Positions 36,033-45,587 of a stretch of 64,000 nt of DNA are shown here, in pieces. A program made the position numbers and the translations under genes. The notes under the pieces are model-generated. The model saw nothing but the letters and a program-made list of their open reading frames with translations. It was not told the DNA's origin and made no database searches. Origin of the DNA: Vampirovibrio sp041737375 (GTDB lineage: Bacteria; Cyanobacteriota; Vampirovibrionia; Vampirovibrionales; Vampirovibrionaceae); NCBI RefSeq assembly GCF_041737375.1, contig NZ_JBGSRV010000007.1, positions 1-64,000 of the forward strand. The letters are read 5' to 3'. Each line of letters begins with the position of its first letter. The first letter of the stretch is position 1.

Positions 36033-36757
36033 TGCTGATTTTTAATTTCCATCACATTGAAAAACACCTGCTTCACCCCGAGCGCAAGCACATTAGCATG
36101 TCCCCACAGGGGCTTAGCCGTTTCATTCGCACCCTGCGCCTGCTGGGCATGCGGATTGTTTCCATGCAGGAGGTGCTTGCCGCCACCCCGGATGCGATTA
36201 ACGATCATCGTAGTGTTTTACTGACCTTTGATGACGGGTACACCAATAATCTGCTGGAAGCCTTGCCAGTGCTGGAGGCCGAGCAGTGTCCGGCCACCGT
36301 GTTTGTGTTGCCCGGAAGATACGGTGGCACCAACGAGTGGGATCAGGGCCATTTGCCCGAATCGCAACGAGATCAGCTCATGTCTCTGGCCCAGATGGAA
36401 CGCATGGCCGCCTCTCCTCTCATTACGCTGGGCAGTCACGGTTTGTACCACCGAGATTTTCCCACCTTGGCTGAAAGCGATATGGTGGCCGAATTGAGTG
36501 AGTCTTACCAGATGTTGCACCAGACTTTTGGGGAGAATTTTTTGCCGGTGTTCGCTTATCCCTGGGGGCATTATGGGCCACGGGAAGTGGAAGCGCTCTC
36601 TCAAAGTCCTTATCAGGCGGCCTTTACGGTGGAAACCCGGCCATGGCGTTCTACCGATAATATTTACCAGATTCCCCGTTTTTCCGCCTTTTACCGGGAT
36701 GGCAACCCCTTGGTGTTGCTGGCCAAGCTGGCCCGTCACAACCTGTTGTTTGCCTAG
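36032..36757 (+). CDS. NodB-like polysaccharide deacetylase
   Basis: 241 aa. The NodB motifs are intact: LLTFDDGYTNNLLEA (catalytic Asp and metal Asp), LGSHGLYHRDF (His-x4-His type metal ligands) and PVFAYPWGHYGPREV. It removes N-acetyl groups from a glycan, most likely the polymer or a precursor of the adjacent locus. No signal peptide is visible, so it may act on cytoplasmic lipid-linked units. AAGGAAA lies upstream and its ATG overlaps the stop of the preceding glycosyltransferase. Confidence 0.9.
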   Translation: MLIFNFHHIEKHLLHPERKHISMSPQGLSRFIRTLRLLGMRIVSMQEVLAATPDAINDHRSVLLTFDDGYTNNLLEALPVLEAEQCPATVFVLPGRYGGTNEWDQGHLPESQRDQLMSLAQMERMAASPLITLGSHGLYHRDFPTLAESDMVAELSESYQMLHQTFGENFLPVFAYPWGHYGPREVEALSQSPYQAAFTVETRPWRSTDNIYQIPRFSAFYRDGNPLVLLAKLARHNLLFA

Positions 36758-36804
36758 GCTTTTGGTGGAATACCCGGCTTGCAGACAACCGGCCTGCTTC
36801 GGTC

Positions 36805-36810
36805 TATAAT
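36805..36810 (+). promoter_or_regulatory. guaA -10 element
   Basis: A perfect TATAAT lies 56 nt before the guaA start. The best -35 (TTGCAG near 36779) is 20 nt away, so the promoter is only partly convincing. Confidence 0.45.
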
Positions 36811-36866
36811 CAAGCATTCTCGCAGCCTTCAGTTCTATTAAATCCCCAAAAGGAATTTGACCGCCC

Positions 36867-38828
36867 ATGAATCAGGAATTGCTTGCCAATCAGCCCGTCT
36901 CTGGCTTTCATGCCGATGGGGTTACCCCGCTTGAAAAAATTGCCTTGCTGGATTGCGGCGCCCAATACACCAAAGTGATCGATCGCCGGGTGCGGGAATT
37001 GAACGTGGCCACCGAGATTTTTCCGGTGGATGTCAAGGCCGCTGATTTGGGATCGGGGTTTGCCGGTATTATTTTATCCGGCGGGCCAAATAGCGTGTAT
37101 GAAGCGGATGCCCCCCAGTGCGATCCGGCTATTTTTGAAATGGGGCTTCCGGTTTTGGGCATTTGCTATGGCATGCAGTTGATGAACCGGAATTTTGGGG
37201 GCAGCGTGTTGCCTTCTCCTACCAAAGAATACGGGGAAACCGAAATTACGGTACAACCGTCCTGCCTGTTGTTTGATGGTTTAGAATCCGCTCAGCATGT
37301 GCTAATGAGCCATGGCGACAGTGTGGGAGAGCCTGCTCAGGGCTTTGAAGTGGTGGGGCACTCCATTTCCACCCATCAGCATGGGGTGGTGGCGGCCATT
37401 CAAAATGCCTCAAAGCGCTTTTACGGGGTGCAATTTCACCCGGAAGTGGACCTGAGCGTTCATGGCGGCAAAATGCTGGAAAACTTTCTGTACAAGGCTT
37501 GTGGGCTTACGGGTGCTTTTGATTTGTCTCACCGGCTGGAAGATACCCTGGAAAACATTCGGGCCACGGTGGGTCCTAAAAACGTATTTGTACTGGTTAG
37601 CGGCGGGGTAGATTCCAGCGTGACCGCCGCCTTGCTGGTAAAAGCCCTGCCCGCTGAGCAGGTGTTCGCCGTGCATATCGATTCGGGCATGATGCGGGCT
37701 CAGGAAAGCGATTTGGTTTGCGAAGCGCTAAAAGCCATTGGCCTAAGGCATCTGGAGCGCATTGACGCTGAAGCGGTGTTTCTGAACGCCACCACCGACA
37801 TCGATGGCCGAACGGTGGGGCCGTTGAGCCAGACCACCGAGCCTGAGGCCAAGCGCCGCATTATTGGCGATGTGTTTTATCACCTGATTACTGAAGCCAT
37901 CCGCAAAAGCGGGTTGAATCTGGATGATACCTTTATTGCCCAAGGCACCTTGCGCCCGGATTTGATTGAAAGCGGCAACCGGGAAATCAGCAGTCAGGCC
38001 CATACCATTAAAACCCACCACAACGATGTGCCTTTGATTCAGGAGCAGCGCAAAAAAGGCCTGATTATTGAGCCGAATCGGGACTGGCACAAGGATGAAG
38101 TGCGTAAAGTGGGCCGCATGCTGGGCTTGCCGGAAGCGCTGGTGATGCGCCATCCCTTTCCGGGGCCGGGTTTGGGGATTCGGGTACTGTGTGTGGAAAA
38201 GCCATACCTCACCGATGATTATGCCTGTGTCAACGCTGAACTTCAGGAACTGGCCGAAGCAGAGGGTTTTGAAGCGGTTTTGGTGCCGGTGCAAAGTGTG
38301 GGTGTGCAAGGCGATAGCCGCAGTTATCGCTATTTAGCGGCCATTAAAGGCAACCTGCAAAAGGCGGACTGGTCGCAAATTCGGGCGTTGGCCCAGAAGA
38401 TTCCCAACCGCATTCACGCCATTAACCGGGTGGCCTTGTTATTGAATGACAAACCCATGCCCAAACAACTCAAAACGGTGACCCCCACCTGGTTGAATCC
38501 GGTCACGATTGAAAAATTAAGGGTGCTGGACGCCATCGTGACCGAACGCTTCAAAGCCGAAGGCATTCATGACGCCATTAGCCAACTGTTTACCGTGCTG
38601 TTACCCGTGGATAGCGAGGCGGGCGGCGATCGTCCGGCTCGGCATTCCGCCGTGATTCGGGCGGTGATTACCAGCGATTATATGACCGCTCGTCCGGCGG
38701 CGCTTGGTTCAGAAATTCCGATCTCATTTATCCGCAATCTGGCTGAGGAACTTTCGGTGCAACCCAATGTAGACTGGGTGTTATACGACATTACCAGCAA
38801 GCCCCCGGCCACGGTGGAATGGGAATAG
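36867..38828 (+). CDS. guaA: GMP synthase (glutamine-hydrolysing), long eukaryotic-like type
   Basis: 653 aa against about 525 in most bacteria. The glutamine amidotransferase triad is C100 (GICYGMQ), H191 and E193 (QFHPEV). The ATP-pyrophosphatase loop is VSGGVDSSVTAAL at 244-256. The C-terminal half has TIKTHHNDVPLI, IIEPNRDWHKDEVR, a dimerisation region about 120 residues longer than in E. coli, and the ending YDITSKPPATVEWE; from memory these match the human-type enzyme closely. It makes GMP from XMP, glutamine and ATP. AAAAGGAA precedes the ATG. Confidence 0.95.
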   Translation: MNQELLANQPVSGFHADGVTPLEKIALLDCGAQYTKVIDRRVRELNVATEIFPVDVKAADLGSGFAGIILSGGPNSVYEADAPQCDPAIFEMGLPVLGICYGMQLMNRNFGGSVLPSPTKEYGETEITVQPSCLLFDGLESAQHVLMSHGDSVGEPAQGFEVVGHSISTHQHGVVAAIQNASKRFYGVQFHPEVDLSVHGGKMLENFLYKACGLTGAFDLSHRLEDTLENIRATVGPKNVFVLVSGGVDSSVTAALLVKALPAEQVFAVHIDSGMMRAQESDLVCEALKAIGLRHLERIDAEAVFLNATTDIDGRTVGPLSQTTEPEAKRRIIGDVFYHLITEAIRKSGLNLDDTFIAQGTLRPDLIESGNREISSQAHTIKTHHNDVPLIQEQRKKGLIIEPNRDWHKDEVRKVGRMLGLPEALVMRHPFPGPGLGIRVLCVEKPYLTDDYACVNAELQELAEAEGFEAVLVPVQSVGVQGDSRSYRYLAAIKGNLQKADWSQIRALAQKIPNRIHAINRVALLLNDKPMPKQLKTVTPTWLNPVTIEKLRVLDAIVTERFKAEGIHDAISQLFTVLLPVDSEAGGDRPARHSAVIRAVITSDYMTARPAALGSEIPISFIRNLAEELSVQPNVDWVLYDITSKPPATVEWE

Positions 38829-38899
38829 CCTTCTTTTTTCCTCCATCCTGACTTTCTTTTTTTAGGTGGCGCTTGCCTGAACCACAGGGAGCGAACCTT

Positions 38900-39844
38900 T
38901 TGAAAGATGGATTGCGTAACCAATCAGCCAGTCTGCTGGCCGCAGGCTTAACGCTGGGCCTGATTGGGCTGGGATTATTGGTAACCCAGGCCTCTGCCCA
39001 GTATCATAAAACGCCCCGGCTTTCCCCCCGCAGCAATACAGTGGCCCCGGTGCTGTCGCCCTGGTTGCCCTCTGAATCCTCCGCTTCGCCTTCTCGCTCA
39101 ACGGATTCCCGCATTCACCCCGAACCTCTTCCGGTGCTGGATTCTGGCTTTGTGCCAGTATCCTATGCCCCGGTGCCTGCTCATCAACCCGCAGCGCCCC
39201 AGCCTGCCCAAAAACGGGAACCGCAAAGCGCCCTGCCCCGGCATGCAGTATCTATGGCCTCGGTGCAGGGAGAATCCACCGGGTCTGAGTCTAAAGCCAC
39301 CCACACCAGCCCTTCGGAAAAGGCGCTGGTTTACTTTCCTCAGGATTTAAAAGCGGCGCCTGCCTCTGAGTCGGCTCATGGTTGGGTACCGGGGTTGGAA
39401 GCCGGGTTTTATCCAGTGGGTTACAGTCCTTATTTACCGGCGGGCATTGTGGCCCAAACGGATAAGCATCAGGTGGCGCTGTCCTATTACAACCGGGGCA
39501 GTCATTATGGCCGCACCCATCAGCTGAGTCAGGCCATTGAGGCTTATCAAAAAGCCATTCAAAATAACCCGCACCTGGCGGATGCTTATGTGGGCCTCTC
39601 TTCGGCTTTCTTGCTTCAGCATGGCTGGGAAGAAGTGTTTTTAAACGCGGGCAAGGCCCTGAGCTTAAAAGCCGGATTTATTGATCCCGCCAATATTACG
39701 CAAGCCCAGTTCAATTTAAGTATGGCCTATTGCGCTTCGGCGGATTATGGCAAGGCGTACACGTTTTATAAACAGGTGGATATCGCCCAGCACCCACAGC
39801 GAGATGGTTTACAACGCTACCTGAGCAAGAACTGCAAGCCCTGA
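38900..39844 (+). CDS. Secreted TPR-repeat protein
   Basis: 315 aa when started at the TTG at 38900, which has GGGAG at good spacing and begins a clean signal peptide (KDGLRNQSASLLAAGLTLGL..., cut after ASA). An in-frame TTG at 38873 is the alternative. Residues 35-190 are Pro/Ser/Ala-rich and probably disordered. The last 120 hold two or three TPR helices, for example SYYNRGSHYGRTHQLSQAIE, followed by AYQKAIQNNPHLADAYVGLS. Likely a periplasmic scaffold; no partner is evident. Confidence 0.7.
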   Translation: MKDGLRNQSASLLAAGLTLGLIGLGLLVTQASAQYHKTPRLSPRSNTVAPVLSPWLPSESSASPSRSTDSRIHPEPLPVLDSGFVPVSYAPVPAHQPAAPQPAQKREPQSALPRHAVSMASVQGESTGSESKATHTSPSEKALVYFPQDLKAAPASESAHGWVPGLEAGFYPVGYSPYLPAGIVAQTDKHQVALSYYNRGSHYGRTHQLSQAIEAYQKAIQNNPHLADAYVGLSSAFLLQHGWEEVFLNAGKALSLKAGFIDPANITQAQFNLSMAYCASADYGKAYTFYKQVDIAQHPQRDGLQRYLSKNCKP

Positions 39845-39873
39845 GCGGCCTTTATTTTAGCCATAACCCTGTC

Positions 39874-40977
39874 TTAGCCCTTCTCTTTATTTTTTTCGTA
39901 CCAAAACGGAATCAGGCTTTCCAGATTGAGCTTATGCTGGGCTGGATCCCGGTGATAGCCCTGTAAATCACAATCGGGGTATAGCTGGGTAATGTCGTGA
40001 ATTTCCCAATGGCGTTTGGGGTCATCCAGCCTTTGCCAACCCTTCAGGTCCCGAGTGGGCGGCTCTTTTCGCTTGCCCCGTTTGATATAGCTGAGATACG
40101 GCAAGTTATCGGAGTAAATACCCAGTTTTAAAGGCAACACGCCTAACTCTTGGCGGGGGATGGCTGATCCGATTTGGTGCAGCTTTTCGGCCTGATCAAA
40201 CAGCAGGCTCAGGTAGTGGGAAAAGTGAGTCGGGTTGTTTTGGAAACCGGCGCTTTGGGCGGTTTTTTTCAGCCATTGAAGTTCCGCTTCGTTAAAGGAA
40301 AGGTGTTGCATGGGGTGGGCCATATTTTCGGGGCTGGCGGGCTGAGGGGCTGGAATGCCCTTTCCGGCGTGTAGCAGCGGACGATAGATACGCTCAACGT
40401 CTTGCAGGATTTCTGGCTTGCTGAAGTAATAAAGCACCGGGACTCCATCCGCCACGTCCGGATTCTGTCGGCTGATTTCCGGGTCTTTGAATGACTTCAG
40501 GCGAGGGTCGTGCAGGTAGAACACAAAGCGTACATTGTTGCGCCCCTGTTTACGCAGGCCGTTTACATCGCTGACCATACGGTTGCTGATAAGCAGCAGT
40601 TTTTTAAGCCCCTCGGCTGGCCCGTGTTTCAGCAAGGCACTGGCAGCCGGTGAACCTTCGCTTTGCAGTGCGGTTAATAACGCTTCAGCTCGCTGAAATG
40701 AAATGGGGTTCACGATCCGGGTGACTGGCGAAATATCAGAATCACCCATGCTGGCCTGAGTGATTCCTGTGGGATGCGATAAGCGCCAGTTTTGCAAAGC
40801 GTGTTGGCGGATTGCGGGCAGCCCGTTGCCATGAATTCCGGGGGATGGCTTGGGGTGACTGCGTTGAAATTGATCCGGGTGGCCTAAGAAAGGCTTGGGT
40901 GAAGCCTTGGTTGAAGTTGGACGTTGCATACCGGGCTGCGGGCGCACCGGATTTAACATTGAAAAAATCCCCTGCAT
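39874..40977 (-). CDS. Unrecognised protein family, copy A of a tandem paralogue pair
   Basis: 367 aa. The first 90 residues are Pro/Gln/His-rich and low in structure. The conserved part includes NPISFQRAEALLTALQ, ALLKHGPAEGLKKLLLISNR, NGLRKQGRNNVRFVFYLHDP, LSFNEAELQWLKKTAQS and WEIHDITQLYPDCDLQGY. All five blocks recur in the same order in the gene at 41199-42248. No signal peptide, membrane span or catalytic motif is visible. GGGAGGGAA lies 9 nt before the ATG at 40977. A LacI-type palindrome overlaps its promoter. A secreted effector is possible but unproven. Confidence 0.65.
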   Translation of the reverse strand: MQGIFSMLNPVRPQPGMQRPTSTKASPKPFLGHPDQFQRSHPKPSPGIHGNGLPAIRQHALQNWRLSHPTGITQASMGDSDISPVTRIVNPISFQRAEALLTALQSEGSPAASALLKHGPAEGLKKLLLISNRMVSDVNGLRKQGRNNVRFVFYLHDPRLKSFKDPEISRQNPDVADGVPVLYYFSKPEILQDVERIYRPLLHAGKGIPAPQPASPENMAHPMQHLSFNEAELQWLKKTAQSAGFQNNPTHFSHYLSLLFDQAEKLHQIGSAIPRQELGVLPLKLGIYSDNLPYLSYIKRGKRKEPPTRDLKGWQRLDDPKRHWEIHDITQLYPDCDLQGYHRDPAQHKLNLESLIPFWYEKNKEKG

Positions 40978-41054
40978 AAGCACAAGTTCCCTCCCTACTG
41001 CTGGATGAATATTGATTGGATGAATAATTTTTTCTCTCACAAAACCCGAAGCAA

Positions 41055-41091
41055 ATCATACGCCAAAAATAACAAAAGCAAACGTTTGCTT
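41055..41091 (-). promoter_or_regulatory. Promoter with a perfect LacI-type palindrome
   Basis: AAGCAAACGTTTGCTT (41076-41091) is a perfect 16-bp palindrome with the AAACGTTT core typical of LacI/GalR-family operators. Its left half provides a leftward -35 (TTTGCT), followed after 16 nt by -10 TATGAT (41060-41055), about 80 nt before the gene at 40977. Binding there would block RNA polymerase. No LacI-family gene is in the window. Confidence 0.6.
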
Positions 41092-41198
41092 CCCTTTACC
41101 CAGCAGCGCAAGCTTTAGGGGAACCCCCCGGTGTCTGGAGAGAAAGGATTTATGTTTGACAGTGAGTCACGGACGTTGAGCTGCGTCTGTTTTCAGTG

Positions 41199-42248
41199 TT
41201 ATTCGTAAGAAGTGCCTCTGGAAAAAAGGTTTTCCAGATAGGCCTTTTGCTCTGCCAGAAACAAAGACCCGTCCGCCTTCTCTGATCCATGGGGGGGGGC
41301 TTTGCCCAGACGACAACCGGGAAACAGATGGCTGATATCCTGAATGCTGATGGGGCCGCCTTCCGGGTGGGTGGATCGAATGCCAATTTTATAGTGGCTG
41401 GAATCGCCGTGACCGACTTCCTGCGGCATTTCCTCTTTGGCCAATTGCACGTTGTACAGCATGTTAAATAGTTGAAAAGCATAGTCGGCCAGCTGATCCT
41501 TGTGATTGAGATCAAAGCGGTGTTCCGGCTTGGCTTTGCGATGGTTTTGGGTGGTTTCTTTTAAGTAAGCCAACTCCTGTGGCGCAAATTCCAGATATTC
41601 CAAATCACTGTTGGGTTGTTTTCCGTTGGCAATGGTGGACCAGTGGCTCATGGCGTCAAATTTTTTGAACAGGCGAAGTGGAGTAGGAATCATGCACACT
41701 TCCTGTTTGTCGGGATCTATTTCATAGGGTAGCGCCTGGTGGTTAAAGGGGTCTCGCAGTGTTCCCTGACGAGGGTTTTCATAAAACACTACCAGTTCTA
41801 CCTTCTCACGGCCCTGATCGGTCAGTTCATTCATTTCGGCTAACATTTGGTTGCCCACGTTCAGCAGATGCTTTAAGCCGTCGGCATACCCCTTTTTCAG
41901 GAGCGAGCCTACTTCCGGGGCCACGTCATTTTCCACTTCCTTCAGCATGGCATCCAGAGATTCAAAGGGAATGGGGTTACGGGGTTCTTTTCGGTCATGC
42001 TGGGCGCCTGCCACTACCCAAGGTCCAAAGCGCATGGCTTGAGATTTTGTTACAGACGTTTTGGGCTGAAACAGCCGCTGAAACAGGCTGGGTTTTTTGA
42101 GGGCGGGCTGAGGGGGAACGCCCTTGCGCTGAAAAGAATCGCCCGCACCACGGGTTGAACGGTTTTGAGGGGCCAGAGCCTGCCTGACAACCACCGGCTT
42201 TGGGGGGCTGGAAACCGATGAACCTATTCCCATAACAGTAGTCATCAT
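41199..42248 (-). CDS. Unrecognised protein family, copy B of a tandem paralogue pair
   Basis: 349 aa. A Pro/Ser/Gln-rich N-terminus (to about 70, with KKPSLFQRLFQPK) precedes a conserved core: NPIPFESLDAMLKEVE, SLLKKGYADGLKHLLNVGNQ, NELTDQGREKVELVVFYENP, LEFAPQELAYLKETTQN and ISIQDISHLFPGCRLGK. These match copy A block by block (NPI-F, LLK-G-A-GLK-LL, QGR-V-V-Y-P). No known catalytic residues are seen. Ribosome site GGAAGGG precedes the ATG. The copies are diverged, so the duplication is not recent. Confidence 0.65.
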   Translation of the reverse strand: MMTTVMGIGSSVSSPPKPVVVRQALAPQNRSTRGAGDSFQRKGVPPQPALKKPSLFQRLFQPKTSVTKSQAMRFGPWVVAGAQHDRKEPRNPIPFESLDAMLKEVENDVAPEVGSLLKKGYADGLKHLLNVGNQMLAEMNELTDQGREKVELVVFYENPRQGTLRDPFNHQALPYEIDPDKQEVCMIPTPLRLFKKFDAMSHWSTIANGKQPNSDLEYLEFAPQELAYLKETTQNHRKAKPEHRFDLNHKDQLADYAFQLFNMLYNVQLAKEEMPQEVGHGDSSHYKIGIRSTHPEGGPISIQDISHLFPGCRLGKAPPHGSEKADGSLFLAEQKAYLENLFSRGTSYE

Positions 42249-42393
42249 ATAGAAACCCTTCCACTTGCGCTGTTGCAGCCTGAACCGCTTACGGCATGGC
42301 CAGCGATTGACGACAAAACTTATTGCGAATCATTTTCAATTACTTATACCGGTTCAAGAAAAAATCGCAATCTTTATCTTGGGGCAGTCCTGT

Positions 42394-44301
42394 TTAGCGG
42401 GGTGATTTTTGGGATGGCAGAAGGGCTTCTTCGGGTTGATATAAACCCTTGGCGGTTTGGGTGGGTAGGCTTTGAAAAAAAAGAATTTCTGAGCGCATTT
42501 TGTCAAAATTGGGCAAGTGGCCTGAGGCCAGTTTGCTCAGCTCTCCCAGACGGCTGATGTCCCAGCGCCAATTGTATTGATTGACCCGCAACAGGGTGCG
42601 GTGATGGTAGCCCAGATCGTTAAAATAGCTGCGTTCCCGAATCACCCCAAACAACACCCCGTTGTCGCTGTTGAGCCGTTGGGCAATTTCCCGGTCATCG
42701 CGAACCACATGGGTTACCGGTAATTTTTCCGGGGCGATGTAAAACAGAACCCGCTTGATATCGGGGTGCAGAGAGTAAAGCAGGGCTTGATCCCCCGGTT
42801 GAAGCCGCCGATTGATTTGTTGAGCGAACTGTTGGGGCACCGGGCGCTTCATAATGGGCAGATAAACACATTTAACAAACAGCAGAAAAAGCAACAGGCT
42901 TGAACACAGGGCCAATGGGGTTAAGGTCAGTTTTCGGCCAGCTTGCATGATAAACAGGGCAAAGCCGCCAATCAGCAACACAAAGGGGCCTGGAATCAGC
43001 CAGAATTTCCACAAAGGAAAGGCCTCTGGCAATGGAAACACTTTGTCCTTAATGGTAAAGGATTCCAGAACGGCTAGCCCTGGCAAGGTCCAGAAGCCTT
43101 GCACGTAATTGTTGGGAATAATCTGGAAAATGACAATGGTAAACAATACCGAAAGGCTCATCATCAAAATAATGCAGAGAATCAGAACTTTTTCGTAATG
43201 CTCTGGCACTTTTCCATTGGCGGATTCGGCCACTTGAGCGAGATAACAACCCGTTATGATGGCCAAGGGGGCTAAAAAGGGCAAAAGCAGGGTCGGTTCT
43301 TGAAAAGCGGACAGCGAGTAAATTACAAACCCGGTTAAAAACCACAGGCCTAACCAGTAGGTGGGGTTGGGCTGATTTTGGCTGGCGCGGTTTCCCATCG
43401 GCAATTCGGTATTCAGCAGGGCCACCGGCAGAAACAGAAGATAGGGCCAGGTGCTGCTGATTAATTGCTTGGCGTAAAACAGCCAGTCTCCCTTTAAGTT
43501 TTGCCACAGGCCGCCGCCCATTAGTTTTTGAATGGGGTACACCAGTAAGTAATCTACCATAAAATTGGCCTTGCCGGTTTGAATGGAGGCCCACAGCAAC
43601 CAGGGTAAAGGCAGTAACAGCAAAGGCAAAAACAGCAGAGGTAAATTGAGCCGGTTGAGGATATGGGTGTTTTGGGTCATCAACAGGTAAGCAAGGGCAA
43701 TGGTTCCTAATATCAGCACACTGAGGGGACCACTGGTTAAAAGCAAGGTGCCCAGCAAAAGCCCCATGATCAGCGATAAGGGGTTCATTTCAGCGGGAAG
43801 GATGTTGCGCCGGGAGGCAAACTCTTTCCACTGAAAAAAGGCCCATAAAAACCCCAGATAAATGTTGAGCGCTAAAATATCGGCGGTGGCCAGTGGGGCC
43901 AAAGCAAAAAAGCTCCAGGTGGTGGCCAGAACCGCTGCGGAAAAGAAGGCGGAAAACCGGCTTTTGGTCAGCTCCAGCGTCATCATGTAAATAAGGCCCA
44001 ATGCGCTGAGGGTGAGTAAAACGGCCGGAAGCCTTGCCGCAAACAAACTGACGCCCAGCAGTTTGAAGCTGATGGTGACTAACCAGGTCCATAAGGGCGC
44101 ACGAACCAGATAATCGTGGCCGTTCAGCAAGGGCGTCCAGAAACGGCCCGCCGCTAAGGATTCCTTGGCGGCTTCCAGATGGAAGAACTCGCTGTAGGGA
44201 TCGATATCCAGAACCGATATGTTGTTGAACAGCAAGATGCTGATCAAGATAAATAAAATGACCTCAGGCAAAAACGCCTTGGCGGAAAATCCTTTATCCA
44301 T
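42394..44301 (-). CDS. GT-C family membrane glycosyltransferase (ArnT/PMT-like)
   Basis: 635 aa, about 12 membrane spans. After the first span is IDPYSEFFHLEAAKESLAAG, holding the conserved catalytic acid (D/E) of the first periplasmic loop, and then GHDYLVRAPLWTWLVTISFK; both are typical of GT83 ArnT-like enzymes. The C-terminal 130 residues form a soluble periplasmic domain. Such enzymes transfer sugars from polyprenyl phosphate to lipid A, proteins or glycans. It follows the recombinase gene by 45 bp, probably in one transcript. Confidence 0.88.
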   Translation of the reverse strand: MDKGFSAKAFLPEVILFILISILLFNNISVLDIDPYSEFFHLEAAKESLAAGRFWTPLLNGHDYLVRAPLWTWLVTISFKLLGVSLFAARLPAVLLTLSALGLIYMMTLELTKSRFSAFFSAAVLATTWSFFALAPLATADILALNIYLGFLWAFFQWKEFASRRNILPAEMNPLSLIMGLLLGTLLLTSGPLSVLILGTIALAYLLMTQNTHILNRLNLPLLFLPLLLLPLPWLLWASIQTGKANFMVDYLLVYPIQKLMGGGLWQNLKGDWLFYAKQLISSTWPYLLFLPVALLNTELPMGNRASQNQPNPTYWLGLWFLTGFVIYSLSAFQEPTLLLPFLAPLAIITGCYLAQVAESANGKVPEHYEKVLILCIILMMSLSVLFTIVIFQIIPNNYVQGFWTLPGLAVLESFTIKDKVFPLPEAFPLWKFWLIPGPFVLLIGGFALFIMQAGRKLTLTPLALCSSLLLFLLFVKCVYLPIMKRPVPQQFAQQINRRLQPGDQALLYSLHPDIKRVLFYIAPEKLPVTHVVRDDREIAQRLNSDNGVLFGVIRERSYFNDLGYHHRTLLRVNQYNWRWDISRLGELSKLASGHLPNFDKMRSEILFFQSLPTQTAKGLYQPEEALLPSQKSPR

Positions 44302-44346
44302 TGACCCCGGTTACCCCAACTTCAGGCGTGAAACGCTTTTCCATAC

Positions 44347-45381
44347 TCATACGGATTTCCCCATGTCTCCAAGTTCGCGGTTACTTTCGGCCCCCGCCCT
44401 GGGGTGCGCTTTCAGGTACGCTCGCTTCAGGCGTTCTGTGCTGACATGGGTGTAAATTTGGGTGCTGCGAATGCTGACATGGCCCAGCAGTTCCTGCACC
44501 ACCCGCAAGTCCACCCCATTGTTCAGTAAATGGGTGGCAAAGCTGTGCCGAAACACGTGCGGGTGCAGTGGTTTTTGCAGGTTGGCCACATGGCCCAAAT
44601 CATTCAAAAGCCGTCGCACACTGCGAACATCCAGACGGCTTCCGTTTTTATTTAAAAACAGCGGGCTTTCAGCGGTCATGGGTTGCTCGCCCAGATCGGC
44701 CCAGCAGGTTTTGTAACGTTGCAGGGCGCTCAGGCTGCGTTGGCTGAAAAAAGCCATGCGTTGCCGTCCCCCTTTGCCCTGAATCAGCAATTCACATTCT
44801 TCCCAGTTGACGTGGCCCACATCCAGAGAAGTCAGCTCACTGACCCGGATGCCTGAGGAGAACAGCAGCTCCACAATGGCTTTGTTTCGCCACTTCAGGG
44901 CCGATTCCGGTGCTTGAGAGGCCGCTTGTAGCAGGCGATCAATTTCCTGAGAGGACATAAAATTGGGCAGTTTTCGCAGTTGTTTGGGTCGGCGAAAAAC
45001 AATGGGCAGGCTATTTTCCTCAAAGTAACGTTCTTTCATTAAAAATTTGAAAAAAGTTTTCAAGGAAGATCCTTTACGGGCCAGGGAGGTTTTTGACAAA
45101 TTCTGCCCCGATAAATGGGCGATATAAGCGGCAGGCAAACCAATGAAGGGCGTGTGCTGGTGGGGCATGGCTGGCATGTCCCGGCAAAAATTGGGCAGCC
45201 AGCTTAAAAACACCTGAAGATCGGACTGGTAGGCCCGCAAGGTGTGTGGCGATAAATCCCGGGTGACATCCAGATAGCTTAAAAAGGCGCTGGCGCCTTC
45301 TGCAAAGCGCTCGCACCAAAGACTCTCTTCTCTCTGCGATTCTTCTGTTTGTCCGGCTGCTATTTCTTCCATACACTTCAT
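44347..45381 (-). CDS. XerC/XerD-type tyrosine recombinase
   Basis: 344 aa from the ATG at 45381 (another is at 45372). The N-terminal SAM-like core-binding domain includes FLSYLDVTRDLSPHTLRAY. The catalytic set is complete: Arg in LLFSSGIRVSELTSLD, Lys in IQGKGGRQR, His-x-x-Arg in HPHVFRHSFATHLL, His in LLGHVSIRSTQIY and the Tyr nucleophile in that block. It should resolve chromosome dimers at a dif site or act as a mobile-element integrase; the standalone position among housekeeping genes favours Xer. No ribosome site is obvious, so a short leader or near-leaderless start is possible. Confidence 0.9.
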   Translation of the reverse strand: MKCMEEIAAGQTEESQREESLWCERFAEGASAFLSYLDVTRDLSPHTLRAYQSDLQVFLSWLPNFCRDMPAMPHQHTPFIGLPAAYIAHLSGQNLSKTSLARKGSSLKTFFKFLMKERYFEENSLPIVFRRPKQLRKLPNFMSSQEIDRLLQAASQAPESALKWRNKAIVELLFSSGIRVSELTSLDVGHVNWEECELLIQGKGGRQRMAFFSQRSLSALQRYKTCWADLGEQPMTAESPLFLNKNGSRLDVRSVRRLLNDLGHVANLQKPLHPHVFRHSFATHLLNNGVDLRVVQELLGHVSIRSTQIYTHVSTERLKRAYLKAHPRAGAESNRELGDMGKSV

Positions 45382-45587
45382 TATAGGGGATTTTTGTATA
45401 TAATAGTGGGGTTCTTGAACGAGTGGATAACCTGAGGCGTTCTCCATCCGTTTTCCCGGCCTCAGGCCGTGGAACGGGCATCCGGTGGCAGGCAGTTCCG
45501 GGAACCGCAAACCCTCCCTCCCTCAGTCTAGTTAAGCCCGTATTATTGTAGAGAGTCAAAACCCGAATTCTTAAGGAGCCTTCCTCA

